Assembly: GCA_035286585.1 (NCBI GenBank)
Contig: DATEDC010000229.1
Span: 1 to 15,608 of the forward strand
Source: DSOS01 sp035286585
Lineage (GTDB): Bacteria > Chloroflexota > Anaerolineae > Anaerolineales > UBA4823
Direction: 5' to 3'
Length of the DNA stretch: 15,608 bases
Shown here piece by piece: positions 1 through 7,196 of this stretch. The notes beneath the pieces are model-generated. The model was not told where the DNA came from. It did not search any database and was given only the letters and a program-made list of their open reading frames with translations. The translations under genes were made by a program, and so were the position numbers. How positions within the stretch are numbered: position 1 is the first letter of the stretch; each line of letters begins with the position of its first letter.

Positions 1-835
1 CAACGGGCAGCGCATCCACATACAACAAGTTTGTCATCAAACCGGCGATCTCCTCGCGGGTGATGGTTACGTCGCCCATCCACGCGCCGATCATTCGCCC
101 CGCCATGTAGCCCAGCCAGGGTGGCACGCCGATCACCAGCCTGCGCACGCCAATTGCCCTGGCGATTACCCTGACCAGCTCGCGGTAGGTGAAGGTCTCG
201 GGGCCAATGGCTTCTACCACCACGTTCTCGCGGTTGGCGCCTTGCTGCACTGCCAGCGCCGCCAGGTCACCCGCGTAGATCGGCTGCAGCTTGTATTTTC
301 CATCTCCAAAAACACCGAAGATCGGCAGGCGGCGCAGCATCCAGGCGATGTTGTTGATCAGAATGTCCTCTTTGCCGAAGATCACCGCGGGTCGCAAGAT
401 GGCATAGGACAGACCGCTTTCCCGCACCATCCGCTCGAGCTGAGCTTTGCGGCGGAAATACTCCAGAGGTGAATCCTCGGAGGGGTTGGTGACGCTGATG
501 TGTACCACTCGTTGTACACCGGCCTCACTGGCAGCCTGGAACAAGCGACCGGATTTCTCGACCGCTTCCGCAAGGGTGAAGCGTGGGTGATTGAAGCGCA
601 CCCAGTAGGTGTTGTAAAGCACCTGGACGCCCTCCAACGTGCGGGCGAGCAGCTCGGGCTGGTCGAAGTTGAACGGGTAAGCCCGCACCAACCCGGTTAA
701 TGAGCCGCGCGGCGAGGTGTTGGTCAGGGCGAGCACATCCTCACCCTGGGCCAGCAGCTTCTTAGCGATATATTTGCCAGAGAAGCCGAATGCGCCGGTA
801 ACGGCGTTAGCTGGCTTATCACGCACTGCGTTCAT
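1..835 (-). CDS. NmrA/NDUFA9-like atypical short-chain dehydrogenase, 3' end missing
   Basis: The frame is open from an ATG at 833-835 to the left edge, giving 278 residues with no stop in the window. The N-terminus has a Rossmann dinucleotide-binding motif (TGAFGFSGKYIAKKLL, from about residue 13), the atypical-SDR pattern TGxxGxxG. Further along, PAVIFGKEDILINNI and LQPIYAGDLAALAV match the conserved central part of NDUFA9-like and NmrA-like sugar-nucleotide or quinone-associated SDRs. Such proteins bind NAD(P) and often lack a classical Tyr-Lys catalytic pair; the substrate cannot be read here. Family members run near 300 residues, so only a short tail is missing. It starts 18 bases after the second ABC permease with a weak ribosome site, so it is probably the last or a late gene of the ABC operon. 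Family is fairly sure; function is open. Confidence 0.85.
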   Translation of the reverse strand, partial: MNAVRDKPANAVTGAFGFSGKYIAKKLLAQGEDVLALTNTSPRGSLTGLVRAYPFNFDQPELLARTLEGVQVLYNTYWVRFNHPRFTLAEAVEKSGRLFQAASEAGVQRVVHISVTNPSEDSPLEYFRRKAQLERMVRESGLSYAILRPAVIFGKEDILINNIAWMLRRLPIFGVFGDGKYKLQPIYAGDLAALAVQQGANRENVVVEAIGPETFTYRELVRVIARAIGVRRLVIGVPPWLGYMAGRMIGAWMGDVTITREEIAGLMTNLLYVDALPV

Positions 836-853
836 CGCTCTGCCTGGAGAACC

Positions 854-1915
854 TCATTCTGCGTTTTGAGCCTGGCGCCCTCCCAGCCAGCCGACAATGA
901 TCACCATGAGGACGATCAGCGCTACCAGGATGGCGAGCTCTACCCATACATCTGAAAGACTTGCGCCACCCTGGCTGATCTTGATAATCGGGGCAAGCAG
1001 GTAATAGGTGGGGAAGATCCTACTTACCCATTCTGGAATTTGCGGGAACATGTAAACAATCGCCGGCGCATAGATCAACAGACCCAGGCCTTTGATGATG
1101 GTGAAAAGGCTGTTAATGTCGCTGGTCAATGTGCCCAACAGCAGACCCAGAGTCGCGGAAAAGGCTGCCGCCAGGATAACAGTCAGGATCAAAAGGCTTG
1201 GCCGGGCGCCAAACGCCTGGTTGATCAGCAGAACTAAAACGCCCACGAAGGTGCTAAGCAAGATGCCAGTCAGTCCCTTCGCCAGATAGACTTCACCGAC
1301 CGTGGCAGGCGTGGTGATCAGGGCGCGCATGGTGCGCTTCTGCTTCTCTTCCACCAGCGAGGTCGCCGGCACCATCGTCCCGCCGACTACGATCGTTACC
1401 ATCACCAATAAGGGAAACAGGCGTTCCTCCCAACTCAATGTCTGCCCTGCTCCAACCGTGATGGGAACGACTTCCACCGGGGCTTCGATGCCACTCACTT
1501 CGCGCAGCAGGAAAACGATCGTGGAACCCAGGATAATGCGGTTCTTGAGCAGGCTCTCGCCCCACAGGTAGGCGTTCACCTCCACTGGCTCGTTCTTACG
1601 CAACTGCTGATCGAAACCAGCCGGCAGCACCAATCCCATATCCACTGCGCCGCTCTCGACCGCCAGGCGCAATTCGCTATCGCTGGAAAACTGGCGGGTG
1701 ACCAGCGAATCGATCTCCCGAGCAAGCGCCAGGACTTGCGATTCTCCTAAGTCGGTTATGCCCAGGCGGGGTTTGCCGCTGAATATAGTGCCCAGCAGCA
1801 GCCTGACGACCAGCGTGACGACAATCGGCACCAATAAGGCAAAGATGAACATAAAAGTCTTGGAGCCATGGGCCAGCTCTTTCCAAAACAGGGAACCCAC
1901 ACGCCTTGGATTCAT
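854..1915 (-). CDS. ABC-2 type transporter permease (second subunit)
   Basis: This 353-residue membrane protein has the ABC-2 permease layout. One helix near the N-terminus (about 20-43) is followed by a large extracytoplasmic domain (about 45-165). A cluster of five helices follows (about 170-195, 213-232, 242-265, 272-298, 326-346). The stretch EEKQKRTMRALITTPA (about 189-204) is the cytoplasmic coupling segment typical of this family. The ATG overlaps the stop of the preceding permease by four bases (ATGA), and a near-perfect ribosome site (AAAGGAGG) sits four to five bases upstream, so translation is probably coupled. It most likely pairs with the other permease and the ATPase at 3037-3900 as an exporter. 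The substrate is unknown; NatB-like sodium export or drug/lipid export would all fit. Confidence 0.9.
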   Translation of the reverse strand: MNPRRVGSLFWKELAHGSKTFMFIFALLVPIVVTLVVRLLLGTIFSGKPRLGITDLGESQVLALAREIDSLVTRQFSSDSELRLAVESGAVDMGLVLPAGFDQQLRKNEPVEVNAYLWGESLLKNRIILGSTIVFLLREVSGIEAPVEVVPITVGAGQTLSWEERLFPLLVMVTIVVGGTMVPATSLVEEKQKRTMRALITTPATVGEVYLAKGLTGILLSTFVGVLVLLINQAFGARPSLLILTVILAAAFSATLGLLLGTLTSDINSLFTIIKGLGLLIYAPAIVYMFPQIPEWVSRIFPTYYLLAPIIKISQGGASLSDVWVELAILVALIVLMVIIVGWLGGRQAQNAE

Positions 1916-2967
1916 CGATACCTCCTTTGCAGAGTCACGATACCTAATAGAAGAAAAGCCAGGCTGAGCCCCAAAAGCGCCAGCAAATTTATACCCACCT
2001 CTCCCCAGCTTGCGCCAAAATTGATGACTTTGTGGACGGTATCCACCAGGTAATAGGAGGGTATGGCTTTGATCCAGCCAGTGAAAAGTCCCGGGAATAA
2101 CACGCTGAAGCTGGGTAGGGCAAGCACGACGATTGCCAGGATACCCCAGCCCATCACGGACATTAAATCGCGCGATCCTGAAGCCATCAGGAAACCCATA
2201 CCGGTCACCAATAATGACCCTAACAGCAATGCTGTCAGAATCAAAACCGGCTCACGCCGCAGACCGCCAGTGGCTGCAATCATCACAACTGCCTGGAAGA
2301 AAGCCATCCCGGCGCCAGCGGCGCCCTTTCCAACGAAAAGCTCCCTGGCTCTCATCGGTGTGGTGAACAAGGCAGTCAACGTGCCCTCCTCCACCTCGGC
2401 GCTGATCAGGCTGGAAAGCCCCATGGTCTCGATCATCAGGATAAAAACCGCCATCAGCGGGAGCATGCGCTTCCGAGGCGGGATTTGCAAGCCAGCCATG
2501 TCCTGCCCAAGCAGCACCTCATCCGCCTGCACGTTCAGTTCCTGCCCGGTCATCATGAAAACCAGCTCCCTGAACAGGATGATGTAGGCGTCTTTGAGCT
2601 CCTCGGGGAAATCGTAGCTGAAGTAGACTTTGATTTGTTGTTTGCTCCCCGAGAGCAGGCCCGCCATCAGGTCGTCCGGCAAACCATAGCCGACGGTAAT
2701 ATCACCGTTCAGCAGGCGCTGCTCCAGCTCGGCCTCGGAATCCAGCAGCATCAGCTCCAGGCCCTCCTCCTGGAGGTCTTCAAACAGGGGGGGTATCTGG
2801 TCGGCGATCAAGCCAATTTTGATCGTCTCGTCCACCGATCCAGGCAGCAGGTAATAGATGCCGATGTAAGCGAAAAGCCCCAGCACACTCACGAAAGCAA
2901 AGAAGCGGTTGCGGAAGAACAGCTTCGTATCCTTGCGGACTAGGGTCCAAACGATGCGCCAGTTCAT
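1912..2967 (-). CDS. ABC-2 type transporter permease (first subunit)
   Basis: This 351-residue protein has the same plan as its neighbour: an N-terminal helix (about 22-41), an extracytoplasmic domain (about 45-165), then five or six helices to the C-terminus. The coupling segment AEVEEGTLTALFTTPMRAR is visible near residues 190-208. The two permeases differ in sequence, so a heterodimeric membrane part is likely. The start is the ATG at 2965-2967, preceded at seven bases by GGAG in a GGAGAGG stretch. That ribosome site lies inside a 40-base segment that separates two copies of the gene's own first codons (see the repeat at 2942-3037). A 23-residue upstream ORF ends on this start as ATGA. The substrate is not identifiable. 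Confidence 0.9.
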   Translation of the reverse strand: MNWRIVWTLVRKDTKLFFRNRFFAFVSVLGLFAYIGIYYLLPGSVDETIKIGLIADQIPPLFEDLQEEGLELMLLDSEAELEQRLLNGDITVGYGLPDDLMAGLLSGSKQQIKVYFSYDFPEELKDAYIILFRELVFMMTGQELNVQADEVLLGQDMAGLQIPPRKRMLPLMAVFILMIETMGLSSLISAEVEEGTLTALFTTPMRARELFVGKGAAGAGMAFFQAVVMIAATGGLRREPVLILTALLLGSLLVTGMGFLMASGSRDLMSVMGWGILAIVVLALPSFSVLFPGLFTGWIKAIPSYYLVDTVHKVINFGASWGEVGINLLALLGLSLAFLLLGIVTLQRRYR

Positions 2968-3035
2968 CTCACCTCTCCAAACCGTAGCACAGGTTTCAAC
3001 CTGTCGACCAGGGTCCAGTCGATGCGCCAGTTCAT
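2964..3035 (-). CDS. possible 23-residue leader peptide duplicating the permease N-terminus
   Basis: An ATG one base after the ATPase stop opens a 23-codon frame beginning MNWRIDWTLV, almost identical to the permease start MNWRIVWTLV. It then leaves the permease sequence (DRLKPVLRFGEVR) and stops with a TGA that overlaps the permease ATG. The permease is 68 bases downstream and in another frame, so the small ORF cannot extend into it. It has only a weak ribosome site of its own. It may be a mere remnant of the duplication, or it may be translated and couple ATPase translation to that of the permease. Expression is untested. Confidence 0.3.
   Translation of the reverse strand: MNWRIDWTLVDRLKPVLRFGEVR
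2989..3004. repeat. palindrome with 7-base arms in the operon insert
   Basis: ACAGGTT and AACCTGT surround two bases (TC), so the RNA could form a six-pair stem with a TTCA loop. It is the core of the 40-base segment between the duplicated permease starts. Short palindromes of this style are often scattered through genomes as REP-like elements; whether this one is dispersed cannot be seen from a single window. Confidence 0.6.
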
Positions 3036-3036
3036 C

Positions 3037-3900
3037 TTACACCAGCCCACGCCCCGTGATCTGGATGAAGATATCTTCCAGGCTGGCCTCCTCGCTGTGC
3101 ACGGTGACCACCTGCTCCTGGCTGAACAACTGGTGGACCGTATCGGGGGTTTCAGGGACATCCAGCACAATTTCGCGCCCTACCAGCTTGCCATCTGACC
3201 CAATCACCTGAGCTAAAAGGCGGCGCTTGCCGTATGCCTGTTTCAATGCATGCGGGGTATCAAGGGCTACAATTTTACCCTGGTCGATGAAGGCCACCCG
3301 ATCGGAGAGACGGTCTGCTTCGAGCATGTCGTGGGTGGTCAGGAAAACGGTCGCCCCGCGCTGGCGCTCCTCTAAAATGATGTTGCGGATCGCCTCGGCG
3401 GAGACCGGGTCGAGCCCCTCGGTGGGTTCATCCAGGAAGAGGATGCTGGGCTGGTTGATCAGAGCGCGGGCAACCATCAAGCGCTGGCGCATGCCTTTGG
3501 AGTAGGTTGCGACACGATCGCGCTCGCGACCGGTAAGCCCCACCCGTCCCAGTAAGGCGTCAGCGTCGAACGGCTTAACCCCAAACAATTGGGCGAACAA
3601 TTCCAGGTTTTCTTTAGCGCTCATCTGCTCGTACAGGTTAGTGCGCTCGAAGCAGATGCCGATCTGGGCCTGGATTTTTTTGGGTTGACGGGCGACATCC
3701 AGTCCGAGCAGAGTGGCTTTGCCCTCCTTGGGGCGCAACTGCCCGGTCAGCATCTTGACGGTGGTGGTCTTGCCTGCCCCATTAGGCCCCAAAAAACCCA
3801 GGATCTCGCCTTGCGCCACGTGGAAGCTGATGTGATCCACGGCGGTCAGATCCCCATAGCGGTAAGTCAGCTCTTCGGCGTTGATGGCAAATGTATTCAT
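3037..3900 (-). CDS. ABC transporter ATP-binding protein
   Basis: This 287-residue ATPase powers the ABC-2 exporter encoded downstream. Visible motifs are Walker A GPNGAGKT (38-45), signature YSKGMRQR (133-140, in place of the canonical LSGGQ), Walker B ILFLDE (153-158), the D-loop after it, and the switch histidine in LTTHDM (His190). The usual Q-loop glutamine appears to be Glu in IGICFERTNLYE. The last 70 residues form a DrrA/NatA-like C-terminal extension. Two ATGs are adjacent (3901-3903 and 3898-3900). The second is preferred because GGAG lies five bases before it but only two before the first. A promoter lies at 3950-3979. The stop is one base before the duplicated permease start. Confidence 0.95.
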   Translation of the reverse strand: MNTFAINAEELTYRYGDLTAVDHISFHVAQGEILGFLGPNGAGKTTTVKMLTGQLRPKEGKATLLGLDVARQPKKIQAQIGICFERTNLYEQMSAKENLELFAQLFGVKPFDADALLGRVGLTGRERDRVATYSKGMRQRLMVARALINQPSILFLDEPTEGLDPVSAEAIRNIILEERQRGATVFLTTHDMLEADRLSDRVAFIDQGKIVALDTPHALKQAYGKRRLLAQVIGSDGKLVGREIVLDVPETPDTVHQLFSQEQVVTVHSEEASLEDIFIQITGRGLV

Positions 3901-3920
3901 CATTTCTCCTCACTATTTAG

Positions 3921-3945
3921 CGGCTGCCAGGCTTTGCAGCAGCCG
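3921..3945 (-). promoter_or_regulatory. inverted repeat in the leader of the ABC operon
   Basis: CGGCTGC and GCAGCCG (7 pairs, 11-base loop) lie between the predicted promoter and the ATPase start. The predicted transcription start falls at about 3943, so the RNA would begin almost at the foot of this stem. It could be an operator for a dimeric repressor or a 5' stem that stabilises the message. There is no direct evidence for either. Confidence 0.5.
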
Positions 3946-3949
3946 GATG

Positions 3950-3979
3950 ATTATATACCCACTCCAGCCAATATGTGAA
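3950..3979 (-). promoter_or_regulatory. sigma70-type promoter of the ABC operon
   Basis: On the minus strand TTCACA (3974-3979) and a perfect TATAAT (3950-3955) are separated by 18 bases. The site lies 47 bases before the ATPase start and downstream of the lipoprotein stop, where an operon promoter is expected. Confidence 0.6.
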
Positions 3980-4021
3980 GGATACCTCAATAAAACTGTT
4001 TGCCAGGGGAGGACACAGGTT

Positions 4022-4690
4022 TCAGCGCACCTCGATCTGCTCTGGCGCAGTCACAATGATCTCGGCGACGCCGCGGTAGATCTCGATTTGCCCGCTAACG
4101 CAGATGATTTTAGCGAAGTACAGCTCTTCGGGAGGTTCGGGAAAGCGATCGCGATCTCCCCCCCAGATCAGGACGGTGAAGCGCCCGGCTTCCGGGTAGG
4201 GCAGGCCGATGTTCAGGAAAGTGGGCTTGCCCCGGCTCTCAGAGGCGTAGACGCCATCGACTACGGGGCCGCACACGTTAGCCTGCTCTCCGGCGTGGTC
4301 CCTTGCTAGTTCCCAGGAGAGCGCTCCGGGAGGCAGAGAGGGTGTTGGGCTGGGCGAGGTGGTTGGGGTGAGGCTGGGTAGGCTGGTCTCTGTGACAGTG
4401 GGCGTTATGGTCGGTGTGCTGGTGGGCGTTGGAGGCTGCGGTGTGGCTGAGGCGGGAGGCAGGCTCGGCGTTTCGATTGGGGTTGCAGGTTGAGCTATGG
4501 TAGAGATCGAACCGGGAGCCGGCTTACAACTCCCCAACACTAAGGCGAGCAGGTATAAAGCCAGGAGCCTGGATTTAATAGAGGAGGCGTCTTTGCCAGG
4601 CGTAGGCGGGGATAGCAAGCAGGAATCTTGCCCTCCCCACAAGGATGATTTGTCTGCTCGGTGAGTTGGAGAGGAGGGAAGCAGGCTCAC
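4022..4690 (-). CDS. lipoprotein with Thr/Pro linker and OB-fold-like C-terminal domain
   Basis: The longest frame (222 residues) starts with GTG overlapping the cyclophilin stop (GTGA). A hydrophobic segment LLALYLLALVLGSC ends in a lipobox with Cys55. A shorter start, the TTG at 4616-4618, has GGAGGG about 12 bases upstream and would give a normal-length signal peptide of about 30 residues, so it may be the true start. After the Cys comes a linker of about 65 residues made almost only of Thr, Pro and Ser. The last 100 residues (ALSWELARDHAGEQANVCGP to the end) include IICVSGQIEIYRGVAEIIVT, which looks like the OB-fold domain found in nuclease-associated and competence-related proteins. I infer a surface-anchored ligand- or nucleic-acid-binding domain; the family name is uncertain. 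Confidence 0.75.
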   Translation of the reverse strand: MSLLPSSPTHRADKSSLWGGQDSCLLSPPTPGKDASSIKSRLLALYLLALVLGSCKPAPGSISTIAQPATPIETPSLPPASATPQPPTPTSTPTITPTVTETSLPSLTPTTSPSPTPSLPPGALSWELARDHAGEQANVCGPVVDGVYASESRGKPTFLNIGLPYPEAGRFTVLIWGGDRDRFPEPPEELYFAKIICVSGQIEIYRGVAEIIVTAPEQIEVR

Positions 4691-5175
4691 ACCGGCGGAT
4701 GGATGGTCACCTTGATCATCTGGTCGCCCTGGTGGATGGCATTTACCACCTGCTGCCCATTGACGACTTTGCCAAACACGGTGTGTTTGCCATCCAGATG
4801 CGGCTGCGGCGAATGGGTGATAAAAAACTGGCTGCCGTTCGTGTTAGGTCCAGCGTTAGCCATAGAGATATTGCCGGTGCCGTGCTTGAGGGGGTTGCCG
4901 ACCACTTCATCTTCGAAGCGGTAGCCCGGACCGCCGCGACCAGATCCGCTGGGATCGCCGCCTTGAATGACAAAATTGCTGATCACCCGGTGGAAAGTCA
5001 CCCCGTCGTAGAAGCCTTGTTGAGCCAGAAAAACGAAGTTGTTGACTGTTATGGGGGCATACTCGGAGTAGAGCTCCAGCTCGATATCCCCGCGTGGGGT
5101 CTCAATAGTGGCGCGGTAGACTTTGCTTGGATCGATCTGCATGGCGGGGGGATGATCCCATTGTTGAGAGGTCAT
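4687..5175 (-). CDS. peptidyl-prolyl cis-trans isomerase, cyclophilin type
   Basis: This 162-residue protein is a single cyclophilin domain without a signal peptide, so it probably acts in the cytoplasm, speeding Xaa-Pro isomerisation during folding. Catalytic-pocket residues are visible: Arg63 in FHRVI, Gln71 in VIQGGDP, Asn107 in MANAGPNT, the GSQFFI strand (114-119) and His131 in LDGKHTVFG. The position of human cyclophilin A Trp121 is His here, as in many bacterial members that bind cyclosporin poorly. The start at 5175 is supported by AGGAG eight bases upstream; an internal ATG at codon 12 is a less likely alternative. Its stop overlaps the lipoprotein start by four bases. Confidence 0.95.
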   Translation of the reverse strand: MTSQQWDHPPAMQIDPSKVYRATIETPRGDIELELYSEYAPITVNNFVFLAQQGFYDGVTFHRVISNFVIQGGDPSGSGRGGPGYRFEDEVVGNPLKHGTGNISMANAGPNTNGSQFFITHSPQPHLDGKHTVFGKVVNGQQVVNAIHQGDQMIKVTIHPPV

Positions 5176-5206
5176 ATTGTGTTCTCCTGATTGTCTGGTA
5201 TGGATT

Positions 5207-5212
5207 ATTATA
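5207..5212 (-). promoter_or_regulatory. isolated TATAAT box before the cyclophilin gene
   Basis: A perfect -10 hexamer on the minus strand lies 31 bases before the cyclophilin ATG, just upstream of its ribosome site. No acceptable -35 box is seen at 16-18 bases, so the call is weak. Confidence 0.3.
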
Positions 5213-5214
5213 AA

Positions 5215-6165
5215 CTAACTGAGGAGGACAGGTCTGTGCAATGAGGCCATCCTTCCTTCGTTCAGGCGGATTAGCACCACACCGGCCAGGATGGTAGCGC
5301 TACCGAAAAGCTGCGTGGGAGTCAGAACTTCATTTAAGAGAAGGTAAGCCGATACCGCGGTCATGGCTGGTTCAAGGGTGGCGATCAAATTGGCCACGCT
5401 GGCGGGCAGATGGTTCAGGCTGACGGTGTACAGGCCGTAGCCGCCGATGGTGGGCACCCATGCCAGAGCCAGCAGCACGCCCCAACCAGCCGCTGACCTG
5501 CCCAGCCAGAGCAGGTCTCCGGACAGGTTCTGGTGGGGCAGCCAACCAGGCGCCAGGTTGTACAGGAGCAGGAAACCGGCTGCGAACATAAAGGTGTATA
5601 GCAGGGCTGTCCAGGGAGGCAGCCCGCGGCGTGAGGCGGCCTTGCCCATCAGGCTGTAAGCGGCAAACGCCAGACCTGAGATCAGCCCGGTGAGGATGCC
5701 CAACGGGTTTGCAGCCCAGGCGCCGAGATCGTACGCACCAGCGACGAAAACGCAGCCCAGCAAGCTGAGAGAAACGGCCAATATTTTAAGCCAGCCCAGG
5801 CTCTCGCCGAAGATACGCCAGGCGAACAAGGCGGTGAAGGCAGCGGAGGAATAAGCCAGCACTGTGGATACTGCCGCGCCGTTCAGGGAGACCGATACCG
5901 TCCAAAGGGAGTTAAACAGCGAGAGCACCAGCCCGTAGAACAGCAGGAAGCCCAGGTTTCCCTGTTTGACTTTCAAACGGGCTGGAGTAAACAGCAGGAA
6001 AACGATCGCCAGCCCGACGAACACCAGGGCGTCGCGCCAGAAAGCCAGCACCAGGGGCGGCATGCGGTAAGCGTCATTCAAATAACGGATGAAGATCGCG
6101 GTGAACGACCAAAGAACAGTGCCGCTGAAACAAATCAGGTAGCCGCGGTTGAAGCTAGTCTCCAA
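5215..6165 (-). CDS. EamA/DMT-family membrane transporter
   Basis: This 316-residue protein has about ten hydrophobic helices arranged as two repeated EamA units (about 11-143 and 160-305). Each unit ends with the family pattern around GESLGWLKILAVSLSLLGCVFVAG and NEVLTPTQLFGSATILAGVVLI. DMT proteins move small metabolites or drugs across the inner membrane, often as exporters; nothing in the sequence gives the substrate. The start is TTG at 6163-6165, chosen because AGGAG lies six bases upstream and no ATG is available nearby. It ends 39 bases before the cyclophilin gene, which may be read through or use its own -10 box at 5207. Confidence 0.9.
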   Translation of the reverse strand: METSFNRGYLICFSGTVLWSFTAIFIRYLNDAYRMPPLVLAFWRDALVFVGLAIVFLLFTPARLKVKQGNLGFLLFYGLVLSLFNSLWTVSVSLNGAAVSTVLAYSSAAFTALFAWRIFGESLGWLKILAVSLSLLGCVFVAGAYDLGAWAANPLGILTGLISGLAFAAYSLMGKAASRRGLPPWTALLYTFMFAAGFLLLYNLAPGWLPHQNLSGDLLWLGRSAAGWGVLLALAWVPTIGGYGLYTVSLNHLPASVANLIATLEPAMTAVSAYLLLNEVLTPTQLFGSATILAGVVLIRLNEGRMASLHRPVLLS

Positions 6166-6221
6166 AGCGAAACTCCTAGGTTGTGGGGAAAAGTCATCTT
6201 TGAAGCAAGTAGCGGTGGACT

Positions 6222-7196
6222 CTATTTCTGTTCTTTGCCCGCTCCCCCGTCTTTCCCGATAACACCCTCGATGGTTTTTATAAGCAGCCGTTCTGAAAAG
6301 CCGGCAGTGAAAGCAGCCGCCAGATACAGACCGGGCGATTTATCTCCGAACTCCAAAATACCAATTAGAACAAAGACTACGATCGCCAAGGCGGAGACTG
6401 CCCCCACCAATGGGCGAGCGATGGTCACCCATGAATTGAGCAGTTTTTCGGGGATCTGCTGGCGCGTGGAGCTGTTAGCCAGGGTCAGGATACCGCTTAT
6501 ACAAGCGCCCAAAACTCCGAAAATCACAGTTTGGATCGTCAGAGAAAGATCGTAAACCTGAATTTTATCCTGCCAGAGTTGGTGTTGGAAGATCAGGAAA
6601 ACAACCCATCCAACCAGCGCGATGATAGCCATCATTGCCAGCCACCAAAATTGCCGCTGAACAATTTTCAGCCGGCGATAGATATTGCTGTGATGTTCAT
6701 GTAGGATTTCCTCGGATTGAAGCAAATCACTGAGATCGATCCTGGTTTTCAACTGGTTATTCTGACTGAGGAGCGAGTTTACTGTATCCTTCCGCCATCC
6801 ATCGAGCTTTTTGTTAGCCTCTGTGTACACGCAGACGGCTTTTGCATGGAACATGCCCCCTGCAAAGGCTTTGAATTCTCTTTGGGTCAATAACTGGTTG
6901 TAAATTTGGGTTTCAATGCGTTGCGCGGCGTTGAAAGCACCCCAACCGAGCTCGAGATCCGCCGATTTTAAGCCCAGGACAGATTTTTCGAGCAATCCTG
7001 AGAGCGCGTCGAACCCAAATTGAGATGGAGTAAGGTTTGCGCTCCTGAGCTGGCCTTGCAGGAGACTCGTTTTAATCGAATAGACCTCCAATGCACTTGC
7101 CAGCCTCTCACCAGATTGCCCAGTGCGTAACCGGTTCAACCTGCTCCGCTTGCCAACTACTGGATGTTGTGATTGGGAAGTTTCATCTGGCTTCAT
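6222..7196 (-). CDS. unrecognised integral membrane protein with C-terminal GFSERL motif
   Basis: I do not recognise a named family for this 324-residue protein. The first 180 residues are soluble and mostly helical, with basic segments near the N-terminus (KRSRLNRLR). A membrane part follows with helices at about 185-203, 220-240, 262-285 and 288-303. The end reads RPLVGAVSALAIVVFVLIG and then AAAFTAGFSERLL. That RPLVGA...GFSERL arrangement recurs at the C-terminus of assorted unnamed bacterial membrane proteins, where a variable soluble domain precedes it. The start overlaps the 3' end of the Nudix gene by 14 bases and has only a weak ribosome site (GAGAAAG), so it probably depends on translation of the upstream gene. 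A membrane-anchored sensor or effector is possible but is not shown. Confidence 0.75.
   Translation of the reverse strand: MKPDETSQSQHPVVGKRSRLNRLRTGQSGERLASALEVYSIKTSLLQGQLRSANLTPSQFGFDALSGLLEKSVLGLKSADLELGWGAFNAAQRIETQIYNQLLTQREFKAFAGGMFHAKAVCVYTEANKKLDGWRKDTVNSLLSQNNQLKTRIDLSDLLQSEEILHEHHSNIYRRLKIVQRQFWWLAMMAIIALVGWVVFLIFQHQLWQDKIQVYDLSLTIQTVIFGVLGACISGILTLANSSTRQQIPEKLLNSWVTIARPLVGAVSALAIVVFVLIGILEFGDKSPGLYLAAAFTAGFSERLLIKTIEGVIGKDGGAGKEQK

Larger units (their letters stand above)
2942..3037. repeat. 28-base direct repeat (26/28 identical) flanking a 40-base insert
   Basis: Positions 2942-2969 and 3010-3037 match at 26 of 28 bases; the mismatches are at the 9th and 10th bases. Each copy holds the first codons of the first permease and its ATG. 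The right copy abuts the ATPase stop and the left copy is the functional start. The 40 bases between (2970-3009) contain a palindrome and the ribosome site now used. This looks like a local duplication or an insertion with a long target duplication. Confidence 0.85.

Noticed and set aside
2063..2587. Plus-strand ORF of 174 residues
   Set aside because: It lies wholly inside the first permease, is Lys/Arg/Pro/Thr/Ser-rich, and matches no family; it is the antisense shadow.
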